NCBI GenBank assembly: GCA_012960055.1
Contig: DUCA01000172.1
Coordinates: forward strand, 1-14,642
DNA: 14,642 nt
Source: Cycloclasticus sp.
GTDB taxonomy: Bacteria > Pseudomonadota > Gammaproteobacteria > Methylococcales > Cycloclasticaceae
Reading direction: 5' to 3'
The notes under the pieces were generated by a model. The model was not told the origin of the DNA, did not search any database, and saw nothing but the letters and a program-made list of their open reading frames with translations. The position numbers and the translations under genes are program-made. This document shows, in pieces, positions 14,023 to 14,642 of the stretch (the first letter of the stretch is position 1; the number at the start of each line of letters is the position of its first letter).

Positions 14023-14642
14023 ATGAACATAATTCAAGCGCTTGAACAAAGCGCGCTATTTTTATACCTATCTACTGGCCTACTCGGACTTCTCGTGGGT
14101 AGTTTTCTCAACGTTGTAGTCTATCGCTTGCCGATTATGTTGCAACGAAGCTGGCGACAAGAGTGTTTGAGTTTTCTTGAGCAAACAGAAACTGAAAGCA
14201 TTTCACCCGTCGTTTTCAATTTATCACAACCACGTTCACGTTGCCCTTCTTGCAACCACCCCATCAGGGCGATTGATAACATTCCGGTTTTGAGTTATTT
14301 GTTCTTAAGAGGGCGTTGTAAAAGCTGCAAAAAATCCATTTCAATACGCTATCCCGTCGTTGAATTAATAACCGCTTTATTGTTCATTCTTATCGCTATG
14401 CAGTTTGGCGCAACATTACAAGGTTGTGCTGCTTTAATTTTTACCTGGGTCTTGATTTGTCTAGCCTTAATCGATGTTGATACACAGTTGCTACCCGATA
14501 ACATCACGCTTCCATTGCTTTGGTTTGCGCTATTTATCAGCCTGTTTAATGTTTTTGTCTCCCCGCAAGTCGCGCTGATTGGTGCCTTAGTCGGCTATTT
14601 AAGCCTTTGGTCTGTGTTTTGGCTGTTCAAACTGGCTACCGG
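14023..14642 (+). CDS. pilD: Prepilin peptidase / N-methyltransferase PilD (3' end cut by window)
   Basis: An inner-membrane aspartic protease that cleaves the leader of type IV prepilins and type II secretion pseudopilins and methylates the new N-terminus. 206 full codons are visible and open. The N-terminal helix carries GSFLNVVVYRLP (residues 26-37). The cytoplasmic zinc domain has the cysteine tetrad C74/C77 (RCPSC) and C99/C102 (RCKSC). RYPVVELITALLF follows. The first catalytic Asp is D151 in ALIDVDTQLLPD; P. aeruginosa PilD has D149. The second catalytic Asp (GxGD motif) lies beyond the window edge. The ATG at 14023 is 25 bases after the pilC stop, as in a pilBCD operon. No strong ribosome binding site is seen. 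Unlike its upstream neighbours it shows no lesion in the visible part. Confidence 0.93.
   Translation, partial: MNIIQALEQSALFLYLSTGLLGLLVGSFLNVVVYRLPIMLQRSWRQECLSFLEQTETESISPVVFNLSQPRSRCPSCNHPIRAIDNIPVLSYLFLRGRCKSCKKSISIRYPVVELITALLFILIAMQFGATLQGCAALIFTWVLICLALIDVDTQLLPDNITLPLLWFALFISLFNVFVSPQVALIGALVGYLSLWSVFWLFKLAT

Noticed and set aside
1..14642. CRISPR array, insertion sequence, phage or defence system
   Set aside because: No regularly spaced repeats, transposase, integrase, terminal repeats or nuclease/toxin-like genes were recognised.

Overview
The window looks like a compact, moderately AT-rich gammaproteobacterial chromosome segment. The evidence is synteny and protein families: divergent lptF-lptG and pepA-holC-valS, a tusDCBE sulfur-relay cluster, a BepA-type periplasmic protease, Hsp15, a DUF2970 protein and a pilC-pilD locus. 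I cannot name the genus. The general look suggests a marine, sulfur- or methyl-oxidiser-like lineage (Thiotrichales-like), but that is only an impression. There is no phage, IS element, CRISPR array, rRNA or tRNA that I can support.

Region by region. 1-590 (minus): two related small periplasmic c-type cytochromes, the first cut by the window edge. 742-1397 (plus): grxC and hslR. 1402-2762 (minus): tusD-tusC-tusB-tusE, genes that touch or overlap, for 2-thiolation of tRNA wobble uridine. 2830-4746 (plus): bepA and an RDD-family membrane protein. 4748-6915 (minus): lptF-lptG, the inner-membrane permease of the LPS exporter. 7024-12018 (plus): pepA, holC, a terminator, a roughly 300-base spacer with an inverted repeat, then valS. 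12064-12534 (plus): a flavodoxin-fold protein. 12535-12774 (minus): a small DUF2970 membrane protein.

12849-13997 is the exceptional part. It is a run of broken genes: a tandem-receiver (CheY-like x2) response regulator with frameshifts, a nonsense codon and a missing N-terminus, running directly in frame into the C-terminal part of the type IV pilus platform protein PilC. The PilC part carries its own frameshift and nonsense codon. pilB and the N-terminal part of pilC are absent from the expected position. pilD (14023 to window end) is open and keeps its zinc-cysteine tetrad and first catalytic aspartate. This looks like decay of type IV pilus and twitching functions through a deletion plus point lesions, with the prepilin peptidase kept.

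Most intact genes are housekeeping: redox (cytochromes, Grx), tRNA thiolation and charging (Tus, ValS), ribosome rescue (Hsp15), outer-membrane biogenesis (BepA, LptFG), replication (HolC) and peptide turnover (PepA). I see no clearly novel functional system. The most unusual signal is the decayed pil/response-regulator fusion.
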